From NCBI RefSeq assembly GCF_030272615.1, contig NC_081412.1:343909870-343973869 (forward strand): a stretch of DNA of 64,000 nucleotides, in the 5' to 3' direction. Both the position numbers and the translations under genes were made by a program. The notes beneath the pieces are model-generated. The model made no database searches and was not told the origin of the DNA. It saw only the letters and a list, made by a program, of their open reading frames with translations. This document shows positions 1-11,589 of the stretch, one piece after another. Every line of letters begins with the position of its first letter. Position 1 is the first letter of the stretch. Origin of the DNA: Cryptomeria japonica. Its lineage: Eukaryota > Streptophyta > Pinopsida > Cupressales > Cupressaceae.

Positions 1-644
1 CGTACTGTTTTAGGTCAAATTAGGGTCATCAGTGCACAATTGCGGTGGTGTCTGATGTCTTGCATAGGTGTTGAACACCTTACACAAGGGGCAAAATGCG
101 CCCACACAGGTGCAATTCTCCATTTTTCCCACCCCTATGGGCCCCACAATGTCCAGCAAGCAAGCAAAATTCATTAAATTTGACATATGGGTTTTTGAGC
201 TACATACTGCTATTCCCGCGTCGTCCGGTCATTTGTAGGTGCGTACACATTCCCTGAGGTGATCTACCATTGGAATGTTCGCCATCTCTATGCAAGGGTC
301 CTTTTCCAGAGCAACAATTCCTCCACTTTGGCTAGTACAAATGAACTCTTTTCATTCTCTTTGTCTCCTATATAGCCCTTTGTCAGTACCTAGATGGACG
401 TGCATCCTCTCCATCTTATGTTGGTCGCAGTCTTTTGCACCTTCCACTGCTTGTCATTTGTGTATCCGACCTTTGATTTTTGATCCGTTCGAACCTATCA
501 TTTTTTGTCATTCTTATCGATCACTTGGCCTCTTTTCTGGATTTTTCCAGCCTTTTCCTCGAGGAGGCATGCATATGTCATTGTTATTGTCTGGGGCATT
601 TTCATTATTGTTCTTTGAAACAATGCTTAGAATCACATTGTCTC

Positions 645-658
645 AAAGAGGGGCAAAA
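645..658 (+). promoter_or_regulatory. Polypurine tract next to LTR
   Basis: The tract AAAGAGGGGCAAAA lies immediately before the TG that opens the LTR at 659. This is the expected plus-strand primer position for an LTR retroelement. The same tract appears as its complement at 3657-3670 before the inverted LTR copy. Confidence 0.75.
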
Positions 659-2068
659 TGTAGATGTCTAAAAATGGTCAACGCTTGCGGAGTCATACTT
701 TAACATTCGCGCATTGCCTTATTTTAGGGTTTTTGCGTTGCATTAACATTTCTTCTATGTTGCGCACTTGGTCTTTATCGTTTGCGAGCATCGAGTCCTT
801 CTTCTGCATTCCTCATTTTTTATCTCTTTCAAATTAGGTCTTGTCGATAACAATCTTCAGTCATGATTTTGGTCAATCTTATCTTGTAACATCATGGTGC
901 GTGCTCATTTATTATCATTTTGGACATTGTCAATCCTAATCGATGATGGAATTAGGGTTTTGTCCTCTTCTCAATCTTGTCATCTTGTGATCAATTCGTC
1001 ATCGATCCTCATCCTTGTCAATCTCTTATCAACTTGTCAATCTCGTCATTTTGCAATCGATTCGTCATCAATTCTTGTCCTTTTCAATCACGTCAATTTG
1101 GATCGATTAGTCATTGTTCCTCGTCAATTGGTGCCTATCAATTTGATCTCCTTGTCAATCTTGGTCAATTTGTCATTGATTTTTGTCAATCAATCTCAAT
1201 CATTTATCAACATTGGTCCTTTGTCAATTAGAATCATGATCGAACCTACATTAATTTCTTGTTGTCTTGACCTAATTCCTTGTCCTCTTATTTCTAGGGT
1301 TTTATGATTTGTTCATTTAATCCTTTTATTCTTCTTGGTGGGTTAAATAAATCTTTTTATTTAGTCCTAGGTCTTTTTCATGAATAATTAATGAATGAAA
1401 ACCTATTAATTAATTCACCTAATTTCTATTTCATCTTTTTCCTCAATTTTCCAATTTACTAATTTCTCCTAATTCCTAATTTCTATTTCTCCTATTTTTC
1501 CCCTAATTTTCTCCTATGTTTATACTTCCATTTGTTGCAATCATGGAGGCTATTTTCTCTCTTCCCTTTTGTCATGGGAATGACATTTTAATCTTGTCAT
1601 AATTTGTCATAATTTTTGTCAATCAATCAATCATGCATGTCAATCTTGTCATAATTTGTGCATAATTTGCCATTCTTCATTTGAATTTCCATTCAAATCT
1701 CTTCATGCTAATCTTGTCTTCTCTCTAATTTGTCTATAAATTGGATGATTTTCTTCAATCAAGGGATCAATCAATCACGCTTCTAGTATCCTTATGCTAC
1801 AATTTTCATCTTGTCAATCTTTCTTGCTTTCATACTTGCATTTTGCACTTGTAGGTGAGATCCACAAACAAAGTAATTTGAAGGAGAAAGAAGGACAATG
1901 GAGGAACAATGAAGGAGATACATGCTTTGGTTTGCATTTTTATTTTAGTATTTCATCTTCATGCCTTTATTGATTGTATTAGGATTTCTTATCATTGCAA
2001 TCTAGTTTTTGTGGTTGAGCTAGTTTAACATTGCTTTGATGCATTTCCATTTTCCTAGCCACATTTTC
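659..2068 (+). repeat. LTR, copy A (right end approximate)
   Basis: Starts TGTAGATGTCTAAAAATGG. Homologous to copies B (3656 to 2503) and C (14652 to 13424). Homology with copy C stops near 2068, so the true 3' end is near there but is not proven by a target duplication. About 850-1260 holds a dense degenerate array of GTCAA (complement TTGAC) motifs. Confidence 0.75.
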
Positions 2069-2502
2069 ATCCTTTAACTTTCTGCCACTATCCCTTAGCC
2101 TACCCCGACCTTCATTTCATGTCCCTTATCCATTCTTGGTCTTTCTTATCCTATCCATATCTTATCACTATCAATACACTCTTTTTCATTCCTTGATCTT
2201 GATCTGACATAAGGATGCAAAATTTAAACATGGATTCAAAAACCTCTTGACATGTCCCTCATGCCATGTTCCTGCTTTACATTGTCATTTCCAATCTCTT
2301 GTCCCATCACGCAATAGCCCTTGAAAATTGCATCCATATTGTCTCCATGATAAAAGGCCTTTGTCTTCCCTCTATACACCAACATTTCAGAAAGCCTTTT
2401 TATTCACCTGTCATATTCCTTGCCTTGCTAGACACTGGGGGCAAAAATCTAAAAATCAAATAATGTCCTGAAAAAATCCCTAAAAAAAAAAATTGTAGCA
2501 TA
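2069..2502. other. Spacer between inverted LTRs, duplicated at 7780-8190
   Basis: This stretch is the reverse complement of part of 7780-8190: both carry AACTTTCTGCCACTATCC, a segment reading CATGTTCCTGCTTTACATTG, and the end GCAAAAATCTAAAAATCAAA. It is internal element sequence brought next to the LTR by rearrangement. No coding content is recognisable. Confidence 0.65.
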
Positions 2503-3656
2503 AGGCATGAAGATGAAATACTAAAATAAAAATGAAAACCAAAGCATGTATCTCCTTCATTGTTCCTCCATTGTCCTTCTTTCTCCTTCAAATTACTTTG
2601 TTTGTGGATCTCACCTACAAGTGCAAAATGCAAGTATGAAAGCAAGAAAGATTGACAAGATGAAAATTGTAGCATAAGGATACTAGAAGCGTGGTCGATT
2701 GATCTCTTGATTGAAGAAAATCATCCAATTTATAGACAAATTGGAGAGAAGACAAGATTAGCATGAAGAGATTTGAATGGAAATTTAAATCAAGAATGGC
2801 AAATTATGCACAAATTATGACAAGATTGACGTGCAAGATTGATTGATTGACAAAAATTATGACAAATTATGACAAGATTAAAATGTCATTCCAATGACAA
2901 AAGGGAAGAGAGAAAATAGCCTCCATGATTGCAACAAATGGAAGCATAAACATAGGAGAAAATTAGGGGAAAAATAGGAGAAATAGAAATTACGAATTAG
3001 GAGAAATTAGTAAATTGGAAAATTGAGGAAAAAGATGAAATAGAAATTAGGTGAATTAATTAATAGGTTTTCATCCATTAATTAATTCATGAAAAAGACC
3101 TAGGACTAAATAAATAGATTTATTTAACCCACCAAGAAGAAGAAAAGGATTAAATGATCAAATCATAAAACCCTAGAAATAAGAGGACAAGGAATTAGGT
3201 CAAGACAACAAGAAATTAATGTAGGTTCGATCATGATTCTGACTGACAAAGGACCAATGTTGATAAATGATTAAAATTGGTTGACAAAAATCAATGACAA
3301 ATTGACCAAGATTGACAAGGACATCAAATTGATAGGCACCAATTGATGAGGAACAATGACTAATCGAGCCAAATTGACATGATTGAAAAGGACAAGGATC
3401 GATGACGAATCGATCGCAAAATGACGAGATTGACAAGTTGATAAGAGATTGACAAGATCAACCAAAATCATGACTGAAGATTGCTATCGACAAGACCTAA
3501 CTCAAAAGTAGAAGAAGGACTCGATGCTCGCAAATGATAAAGACCAAGTGTGCAACATAGAAGAAATGTTAATGCAACGCAAAAACCCTAAAATAAGGCA
3601 ATGTGCGAATGTTAAAGTATGACTCCGCAAGCGTTGACCATTTTTAGACATCTACA
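2503..3656 (-). repeat. LTR, copy B (3' LTR of the minus element, truncated)
   Basis: Read on the minus strand, it opens at 3656 with TGTAGATGTCTAAAAATGG and follows copy C closely. It breaks off at about 2503, where copy C continues, and joins an A-rich junction and the 2069-2502 spacer. Confidence 0.78.
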
Positions 3657-3670
3657 TTTTTCCCCTCTTT
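3657..3670 (-). promoter_or_regulatory. Polypurine tract of the minus-strand element
   Basis: On the minus strand this is a purine-rich run (AAAGAGGGGAAAAA) abutting the TG at 3656, mirroring 645-658. Confidence 0.7.
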
Positions 3671-4194
3671 GAGACAATGCGATTCTAAGCATTGTTTCAA
3701 AGAACAATAATGAAAATGCCCCAGACAATAACAATGACATATGCATGCCCCCTCGAGGAATTGGCTAGAAAAATCCAGAAAAGAGGCCAAGTGATCGATA
3801 AGAATGATAGAAAATGATAGGTTCGAACGGATCAAAAATCAAAGGTCGGATACACAAATGACAAGCAGTGGAAGGTGCAAAAGACCGCAACTAGCATAAG
3901 ATGGAGAGGATGCACGTCCATCTAGGTACTAACAAAGAGCTATATAGGAGACAAAGAGAATGAAAAGAGTTCATTTGTACTGGCCAAAGTGGAGGAATTG
4001 TTGCTCTAGAAAAGGACCCTTAAATAGAGATGGTGAACATTCCAATGGCAGATCACCTCGAGGAACATGTACGCACCTACAGATGACCAGACAACACGGG
4101 AGCAGCGGTAAGTAGCTCAAAAATCCATATGTCAAATTTCATGAATTTTGCTTGCTTGCGGGACATTGCGAAGCCCACAGGGGAGGAAAAAAGG

Positions 4195-4325
4195 AAGAGC
4201 TGCACCTGTGTGGGCACATCCTGTGCCTGTGTAAGGTGTTCTGCACCTATGTAAGGTACACAGGTGTAGCTTGATGCTGCACAGGTGCAAGACATGGTAC
4301 ACAAGTGCAATTGTGTACTGATGAC
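4195..4325. repeat. Minisatellite of GCACAGGTGCA-like units
   Basis: Short related units (CACCTGTGTGGGCA, TGTGCCTGTGTAAGG, CACAGGTGCAAGACATG) recur in about 130 bp. Relatives lie in the mirrored arm near 60-115 and at 13205-13320 next to the other LTR of the same element. Confidence 0.6.
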
Positions 4326-4440
4326 CCTAATTTGATGGAAAACAACATGAAGATGATCCTGAAAAGGGGGATAAGGGTAGGATAGGTCAAAAATAGATAA
4401 GAAAACCCTGATTGGTGCATGAAACAAGGAAATATAGCCC

Positions 4441-6405
4441 TTAGGAAACAACCCTAAAATTGACAAATTGTGCCCCAATTATGATGCAGAGTCGACAGTA
4501 TCCATTGATTGTGCGGGAGAACAGACTCAACTGCTTCATGTTGCGATATAGACTCAGGATACTGACAAAGATACACTAGCAGGACTTAGATTATACTACA
4601 TCACATACATGCCCAAGATTAGGGCAAACATAGGACTGCTCACCGCATTGACAGAGTGATGGCATTCAAAGACTTCCTCATTCCATCTAGCGACTTGAGA
4701 GGCGATAGTGACACTAGAGGATGTGTGGCATATCCTCCGCATTCCGATTCATGGGGAGATGGTAGTATATGACCCAACGATGGGGAGAGACTCATTGTGC
4801 AGATTATTTGAGTGCGACGCAAATGACCTTGATATCATAGAGAGGGAGATCCGCTGGGAGACCATGGCAGTAGAGTATGATCAACAATATATGGTGATAG
4901 TCGTGGTTATAGCATGCCTATTAGCAGGGGACAGATGAGGACATGGATTCCCTATTGGATGGGGAAGAGTGTTAGAGTGGATGGCGACAAAGGGGACTGT
5001 ATACGCATGGGGACCATGTGTGCTTGCCATGCTGTATTTTCAGTTACATCAGATAGCATATTAGAGAGTACAGACTTTGAGCTGTGGAGTCACATTGTTA
5101 CAGGTATGGGCATTTGAGCACATAGCCATATGTCAACCGATTGCAGAGAGACAAGTAGTACCACAACAACCATATGTGTACTGCTATGGGGGAGCACTAA
5201 GACAAGGTCCATTCGGATACATATTGTATTGGCGACATGAGCTAGATAGGTTGAGAGATTTCACATGGAGGCCATATCATGATTGCCCTGGATGGTCAGA
5301 TGATGGCGATGAGCTACCATATTGCAGATAGGAGAGATACTTGATTGGGCGACCAGTGAACCACCATAGAGTGATTGAGATGTATCTGCCAGAGAGAGTC
5401 AGATGATAGTTTGGAGAGAGGCAGGATGTACCGATAGGGACTGCACACTTTGCCCGATCTCATAGAGAGACGAGTCAGTGGGGGAGGATGATTCGGCCAC
5501 ACATAGCATATATCGACTTCTCAAAGCTACAGCGGAGACAATGGGATTGGAGATTAGATGTTGTAGAATCCCGTATGACAGAGGAGTATGAGCGATGGTT
5601 TACATGACGGCAGCCAGTGCCATTGACGGACCTTGATATTCCGGTACCTAGGAGACAGGAGGACTTCCCACTCGCTGGAGAGGAGGACAGAGATGATGAG
5701 GACAGAGAGGAGGACGAGGGAGATGATGAGGACAGAGATGATAAGGAGGGAGAGGATGAGACAGGAGATGATGAGGATGGAGATGATGAGGAGGGAGATG
5801 AGGACGAGGGGGATGAGGAGAGTCCTAGGTGCATGCAGCGAGATGAGCCAGATCTAGCAGATCATGAGGCATTGCAGGATATACCCATAGGGCAGGAGAC
5901 AGTGAGCATAGAGGAGATGCAGACATGTAGGGCCACCATAGCGAGTCAACATGATTTCATTGCCACATTAGAGGGACAAAATGCTATCTTGAGGACAAAG
6001 CAGGATTAGTGGTCAACTGAGAGGAATAGGTATAGAGCAGAGATAGCCAGGTTGACATTGGCTCGAGATACAATGATAGCTCGGGCACAGCAAGCAGAGC
6101 AGAGAGTGACCGAGTATGTTGGGTCGATTAGGGATGCTAGTGCGCGTGAGATGGCATAAATGTTATTAGAGGCAAGAGATGAGATGCACCATTTGAGGAC
6201 TCTATATGAGAGTGCAGTTCCACCAAAGCAGAGAGTAGCATCATATCGGTCACGATCGAGGACAGAGAGTAGGCCATGCTCTCAGAGGTCAGTGAGCAGC
6301 ATGGGGGTGAGTGGACCTAGGAGACCACCACAGCTAGGACCAGGGAAAGGAGGGGCGGCATCCTCGAGACATGGCAGGGATGAGGAGGACAGAGGGAGCA
6401 CCTAG
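4441..6405 (+). pseudogene. Plant mobile domain (PMD) protein, decayed, antisense to its host element
   Basis: One reading frame (frame 1) runs from about 4441 to the stop at 6405 and is broken only by in-frame stops. The N-terminal half carries the PMD signature: a WH-SKTSSFHL segment followed by TLEDVWHILRIPIHGE near 4708-4755, then GWGRVLEWM, YAWGPCVLAMLYFQLHQ and LLQVWAFEHI near 4945-5120. Next come basic and Arg-rich stretches (5330-5600), a long Asp/Glu-rich run (about 5690-5820), a likely coiled coil (5890-6220) and a Ser/Arg-rich tail. PMD proteins occur as cellular genes and as cargo in MULE and gypsy elements. The position between a retroelement body and its 3' LTR, on the opposite strand, suggests captured cargo. 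Stops fit W-to-stop or CGA-to-TGA changes. Start codon unknown. Confidence 0.8.
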
Positions 6406-7639
6406 TGACAGAGGCATGTGCTCCTTATGATGGGGACATTTGACATTATGTACTCAGCTTGCGGGCCATATATGGGACAGACAGTCCAATTTTGTACTCT
6501 GATACTTTTTTTGTTGATATATGATATGATATGCAGCTATATGATGGGATGCAATGTATTATGGCTTATGTTTACTTTCCATGTATGGATGTCTTATGCA
6601 CTGTCTATGTACTATTTTTGGAACATGTATGAATGTTGTTTATGTTTTTGATGCATGTATAAGATGAAATGGATAAAATGCTTTGTATGGGCTTGATATA
6701 TTGCAAATGTACTAACCCATGAATGCAGGATGCAGCTTATTTATTTGGAGATCAAAGAAATAGATTGGATGGACTGACAAGATTGACGGAAGAAATGTTA
6801 GTAAGAAGAAATTAGACAGAGGACAGTTAGAGATGAAGGAAAACTTGCTTTCGCAAATGCACATAAGTAGGTGAGAACCTTTATTTATTGTAGCAAAGTG
6901 GATGCAGAGCATCATGGCATTGAAGGCCAGAGCTGGAATGCAACCCCTTTGGCAAAAGACAAACACATCACACACAAGGAATGAGTGAAGCATCCTAGGG
7001 TGCATACATCAAGGGTTGAGGGTATGTGTGGTGTTCACAAAGCGAATGTACTTATCACAGACACCCAATGATATAGTTGCCCCAGTTTGTGACAAACATT
7101 CCACAAATAGCAAACACAACAACAAAAAAAGGAAAAGGGACCATGAACCATCCCAGTCACTCTAAATCACTTAGTGACATCATCAAGCAACATAGGAACA
7201 TGATCGAAGCTAAAGATAAAGCAGTAAAAAGATAAGATGCAAAAATTCAACCAAATCAAACAAACATTCTGATCGTCATTGTCAAAGGTGGAAAACAAGA
7301 ATGATCATGTTGTCTGGTTTTAGGGAATGCGGTACCCCATCTATGACAGGACACAGTCTGGTTTCAAGTATACCACACCCTGTATAAGACCCATGATAAT
7401 AGTGACAAGGACAAATGATATTGATGTTGATTGATTGATATGACAATTTTGCTCAGTTTGAATGTCTGGTTTGATTGAAAAGTTCATCTGTTAATGCATG
7501 ATTTCAGTTAAAGCACAATGTTTGATTGTTTGTCGTATGCTCAGCGATCTGTCTATGCACAAAGGGGACCATTTATTGACAAAATGCAAAATGCCAAAGA
7601 AATTGTTTTTGGATTTTGATGTTTTGAAATTTTTTTGTT
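6406..7639. other. Noncoding element interior
   Basis: No domain-bearing frame is visible. A short hydrophobic frame at 6418-6651 is AT-rich and unrecognised. The stretch joins the PMD frame to a repeat-rich part of the same element. Confidence 0.5.
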
Positions 7640-7805
7640 CGTTTTTCAGGACTTTATTTGACTTTTTAGGGATTTTTTTTTCAGGACATTATTTGATTGT
7701 TAGGGATTTTTTCAAGACATTATATGATTTTTAGGGTTTTTTTCAGGACATTATTTGATTTTTTTTTTAGGGATTTTTTCAGGACATTATTTGATTTTTA
7801 GATTT
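7640..7805 (+). repeat. T-rich tandem repeat, about 35-bp unit
   Basis: Four to five imperfect units of the form TTTTCAGGACATTATTTGAT followed by TTTTAGGGA. One truncated unit occurs in reverse complement near 2455-2485 at the inverted-repeat centre. Confidence 0.75.
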
Positions 7806-8450
7806 TTGCCCCTAGTGTCTAGCAAGGCAAGGAATATGACAAGTGAATAAATAGGCTTTCTGAAATGTTGGTGGATAGAGGGAAAACAAAGGCCTTTTAT
7901 CATGGAGACAATATGGATGCAATTTTCAAGGGCTATTGCGTGATGGGACAAGAGACTGGATATGACAATGTAAAGCAGGAACATGGCATGAGGGACATGT
8001 CAAGAGGTTTTTGAATCCATGTTTAAATTTTGCGTCCTTATGTCTGATCAAGATCAAGGAATGAAAAAGAGTGTATGGATAGTGATAAGACATGGATAGG
8101 ATAAGCAAGACCAAGAATGGATAAGGGACATGGACTGAAGGTTGAGGTAGGCTAAGGGATAGTGGCAGAAAGTTACAATAAGCTAGGGAATATGGATGAA
8201 AGGTTATAATAAGCAAATGGATAAAGACCAAAAGCTATGATGGACTAAAAGCTGCAAACAAGATACATGATGCTCATGATGATCCTTAGCCTTGTCAAGA
8301 TCAAAGGTGGAAAGGTAAACTAGACATGAGGGACAATAGGATATGAAGGGTAATGACAGGGGTTCGATAAGATAATGGAACAATGAAGGACAAAAGGATA
8401 TGATAGGATAAAACCTGTCCCTAAGTGTGGTATGCAAGAAGTTCATATAT
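7780..8450 (-). other. Element interior duplicated at 2069-2502
   Basis: The minus-strand reading of 8190 to 7780 matches 2080-2490. No recognisable protein. A repeated phrase GCCAGGTTTTCA occurs at about 8470 and 8510. Confidence 0.55.
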
Positions 8451-8754
8451 TATGCATAACATCTATTTGCCAGGTTTTCATCATGGTACTTTCCCAAGGC
8501 AGCTATTTGCCAGGTTTTCACCAGTGGACAAATTATTTTTGCTTTACTTTTTTTCTTTTTTTTTCACGTTTTTTTTTTTTGGATTTTGACATTTAAGTAA
8601 AAAATGGACACATGATAGGGGATGGAAGAAGGACTCAAGCGTCTTTTTGTTTGGGTAGTAGCCTTGAAAAAAATGGACCATGACCTTTAAAATTATGCTC
8701 AAAGACGTTGGTAGGATAAGGACATGGAAAATAAGATGAAACTAAGGCAAGGAT

Positions 8755-11589
8755 TTATGCAAAGGATTGGACTAGAGGGATGGAAGGATGGAAAATATGC
8801 ATTGGATAATGGATAGGGTATTGGAAGAATTGGGCTTTACTGGATGGAAATGAAGGCAAGATCAACATTGGCACACACCTTGAGGGGTGATGGACTGATG
8901 GAGGAAAGATGTATTTCAGATTGTGAGATTTGGATGGAGGAATAGCTTGGGATTTTGGGACATAAGCACCCAAAATGGATGAAGAAGGTGATGGAGGAAC
9001 AAATTTGAGAGGGTTGAATGGAGGAATAGCAATTTTGGATGCCAAGTTGGATGTTTCTTTAGTATTTTGTGCTTCAAGGAGCCGCTTAGGGATCCACATG
9101 GTTTTTGATTTTTCATGCTTTTGTGGTTCCTTGGAGTGCATTGCTTCAACAAGGGATTTAGGAACCCATATATATTTTGACTTTTTTTTTTGAGCAATAG
9201 GCCTTTGTGACCTTTTGGATTTTTCCTTTTCTTTATATATCATATTTTTCTTTTCTTTGACATGTGGATTACATTGGACATGTTGATCCTTGAATACATG
9301 TGGATTTCTAGACTTATGACTTTTATACTTGGCATCCAAATTGCTTGGAGGAGGAAAGGAATGCATGGATGGATAGGAATGAAATGGACTTCTTTTTGAT
9401 TGATGAAATTTACTCAAGGATGTGTGCCTTTTCTGACCTTGCATAGAGAATGAAGGAATATAAGGACCTAAGATGGATGGAAAGTATGATGGGGAAGGTG
9501 TATGTTTTGATTTTGATGGAGGGATACCAACTTCTTGAGAGTGAGTTGTGCAGACATGAGCCTTAAGATCTTCTTTGATATGGAAGGATTCTTGCTTATG
9601 GAGATCTACTCCTTTGCCTTTAAGAATATCTTGACTTGTAGGATACTCTTTTCTTTGGGAAGAAGACACGCGTCCATTATGAGGTGGATATGATATGAGA
9701 GAAATAATGAGATCTTGAAGTGGATCAGATTTCACCAAAGTGGAAGAACCCATTATGCATGTCGAGGGTTTATGAACATCTTGCACTAACATGTTAGAAT
9801 CATGAGGGGGATTAGGATCATGAGGGGGACTAGGATTGTGTAGTGGACATGGTTCAATGACAGGCTCTTCAAGAGATGGAATGGGAGAAATAATGGGATC
9901 ATCAAAAGAAATGCGATCTTGGAGTGTATATGGAGCATTAAGACAAGGAGATGGAGGAACAAAAGGATCTTGTGGAGGATTTAAAGGAATAATTTGATCT
10001 TGACAAGGAGGAAGATCATTGGAATCCTCTTTAAAGTTGCTTTGCTCTGGACTTTTAATGGGATCATCATAAAGGATGGAAAGGATATCTTGATCTTTCT
10101 TAGGAAGTGGAATGCCAATGGGATTTGAAAGGACATTTTTTTCATGAAATGGAATGGGATCGTTTGGGATTGGATGGACTGGGATATCTTGATCTTTCTC
10201 AAGGAATGGAGTGTCAATAGAACTTTGGATAGGATGGACAAGAATAGGGGAATCATCGTGAGTGTTTGGGAACATGGGGTCCTGGTCAACAATTGGATGG
10301 GATGATAAGGTTTCAGGATCTTGATCTTGATTTGTTTCAAGACATGTTTCTTCATGCTCTAAATTATCCTCTTGACATGGGGTTGGACTTTGGATATGCA
10401 TGGGGGATTCTGACAAGGGATCAATGTTTTGTCATGAAGGGGAAGGAATTTGAATGGGACTCTCTAAAAGAGAAGCATTTGATGGCATTAAATCTTGCAT
10501 TTCCAAATAGTACAAGGGATTTGTATAAATGAATTGATTAGCATATATTTCTGTGGCAAACAATCCTTGGGAGGATGCATTATTTGATACATCATTTGGA
10601 GGCAATGGTGTAAATTGCTCTTTTGAAACTTCAAAATATGATGGAATGGGAGGGGAAGTGGAGGAAAATTGATGGTCCAATTCTTGATGGATGGATGATC
10701 CATTGCTAGACATTGGTGTACGATTTTGATCTTCCTCAAAGAACTCACTTGGTAATTTCCTTCAGATCCTTGCAATAAGGCCACCTTTCTTTCTAGGTTT
10801 TGACATAGTTGTATCTAGAATTTGAACTTGTTTGGCAAGGAGTTGGTTCTAGTTTGATGTCATGTTTTGATTTCAAACTAGATGTTGATCAAATTGGTTT
10901 GACATGTTCAAAATTTGGCTTGGTGCATGTTGCAAGTTTTGTTTTTGAATTTGTGATTGTGGTTGTTGACATTGATATGTTGATTGAACTTGTTGATATT
11001 CCACCATTGGTTGAACTATTTGTTGACATTGTATAGTTGGTTGGACATATTGTTGAAATTGGACCATTGGTTGTGTCTGTTGGAAATGTTGGAACTGTTG
11101 AACAATTGGTTGTGATGGTTGAAAATGTGATTGATAGTAGACACCTTCTTGTTCTTGTTGTGAAGGCACATAATGTTGTTGTCTCTTTTCTTGAAATTGT
11201 TTCATCATCTCTATTTGTGAGAGGAGAGCTGGTATGTCTGATCATTCAATAAGAGATCTTACATCAATTGGCTCAATCTTTGGGTTTCGACCTGGAAATT
11301 TTTGAAACATTTTGGACATTTGTGATCTATTCTTCTCAATGTTTTTCACTCTTTGTTCCAATATCTCCTTTTCTTGAGCTAGTTTCTCCTCTAGTTTTTG
11401 TATTTGGACATTTACATCATCATGATAAGTTTGATCCAAGTTTTGAGACATGTAGAGACTGGATTGACATGATTGATTTCTCAATTGTGATGACATGGCT
11501 TTGTAAGAAGGTTGAGACCTCATTTCAACAAACATGTCACTATGCAATGCAACTAATGGGATTGACAAATGCAACCTAAAGGATGACAA
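8755..11589 (-). pseudogene. Low-complexity Gln/Pro/Lys-rich protein of the non-autonomous element (decayed)
   Basis: Four open stretches on the minus strand (11589-11242, 11208-10873, 10713-10432, 10416-8755) share one frame, so this was a single frame of about 945 codons broken by a few stops. The N-terminal part holds a probable coiled coil (IQKLEEKLAQEKEILEQRVK), the next part is Gln-rich (repeated QPMVQFQQ-like units), then comes a long Pro/Asp/Ser-rich region with repeated PI and DQD phrases and a Lys-rich C-terminal third with two similar segments (SKYIWVPKSLVEAMHSKEPQ and a KTMWIPKRLLEAQ copy). No zinc knuckle, protease or polymerase is visible. It sits where gag would sit, so a Gag-like structural role is possible but only inferred. 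Several stops read as CGA-to-TGA or CAG-to-TAG. Confidence 0.6.

Larger units (their letters stand above)
1..2068 (+). mobile_element. 3' end of an LTR retroelement: internal tail plus LTR
   Basis: Positions 1-658 are the internal tail and 659-2068 the LTR of a plus-strand element whose body lies left of the window. A polypurine tract abuts a TG start, and the LTR is shared with copies at 3656 to 2503 and 14652 to 13424. No retroviral coding domain remains here. Short open frames at 275-703 and 894-1307 have no recognisable content and are low-complexity readings of LTR DNA. Confidence 0.8.
1..4352. repeat. Large imperfect inverted repeat (arms about 1.9 kb, spacer about 0.5 kb)
   Basis: The sequence from 1 to about 1974 reappears as its reverse complement from about 4352 back to 2503. 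Matching landmarks are the stretch with GGGTCATCAGT near 25 and its complement near 4320, the purine tract at 645-658 and its complement at 3657-3670, and the segment around 850-890 and its complement around 3450-3490. Arms differ by scattered substitutions and small indels. The arms are 3' ends of two related LTR elements in opposite orientation. The left arm may continue beyond the window. Confidence 0.88.

Noticed and set aside
275-1307. Open frames 275-703 and 894-1307 as genes
   Set aside because: They lie in the element tail and LTR, read low-complexity repeats, and are not preserved in the other copies.
5475-5834. Ser/Pro-rich minus-strand frame
   Set aside because: Antisense shadow of the acidic run in the PMD frame.
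6418-6651. Small hydrophobic membrane protein
   Set aside because: AT-rich noncoding sequence with Tyr/Met-rich translation and no supporting signal.
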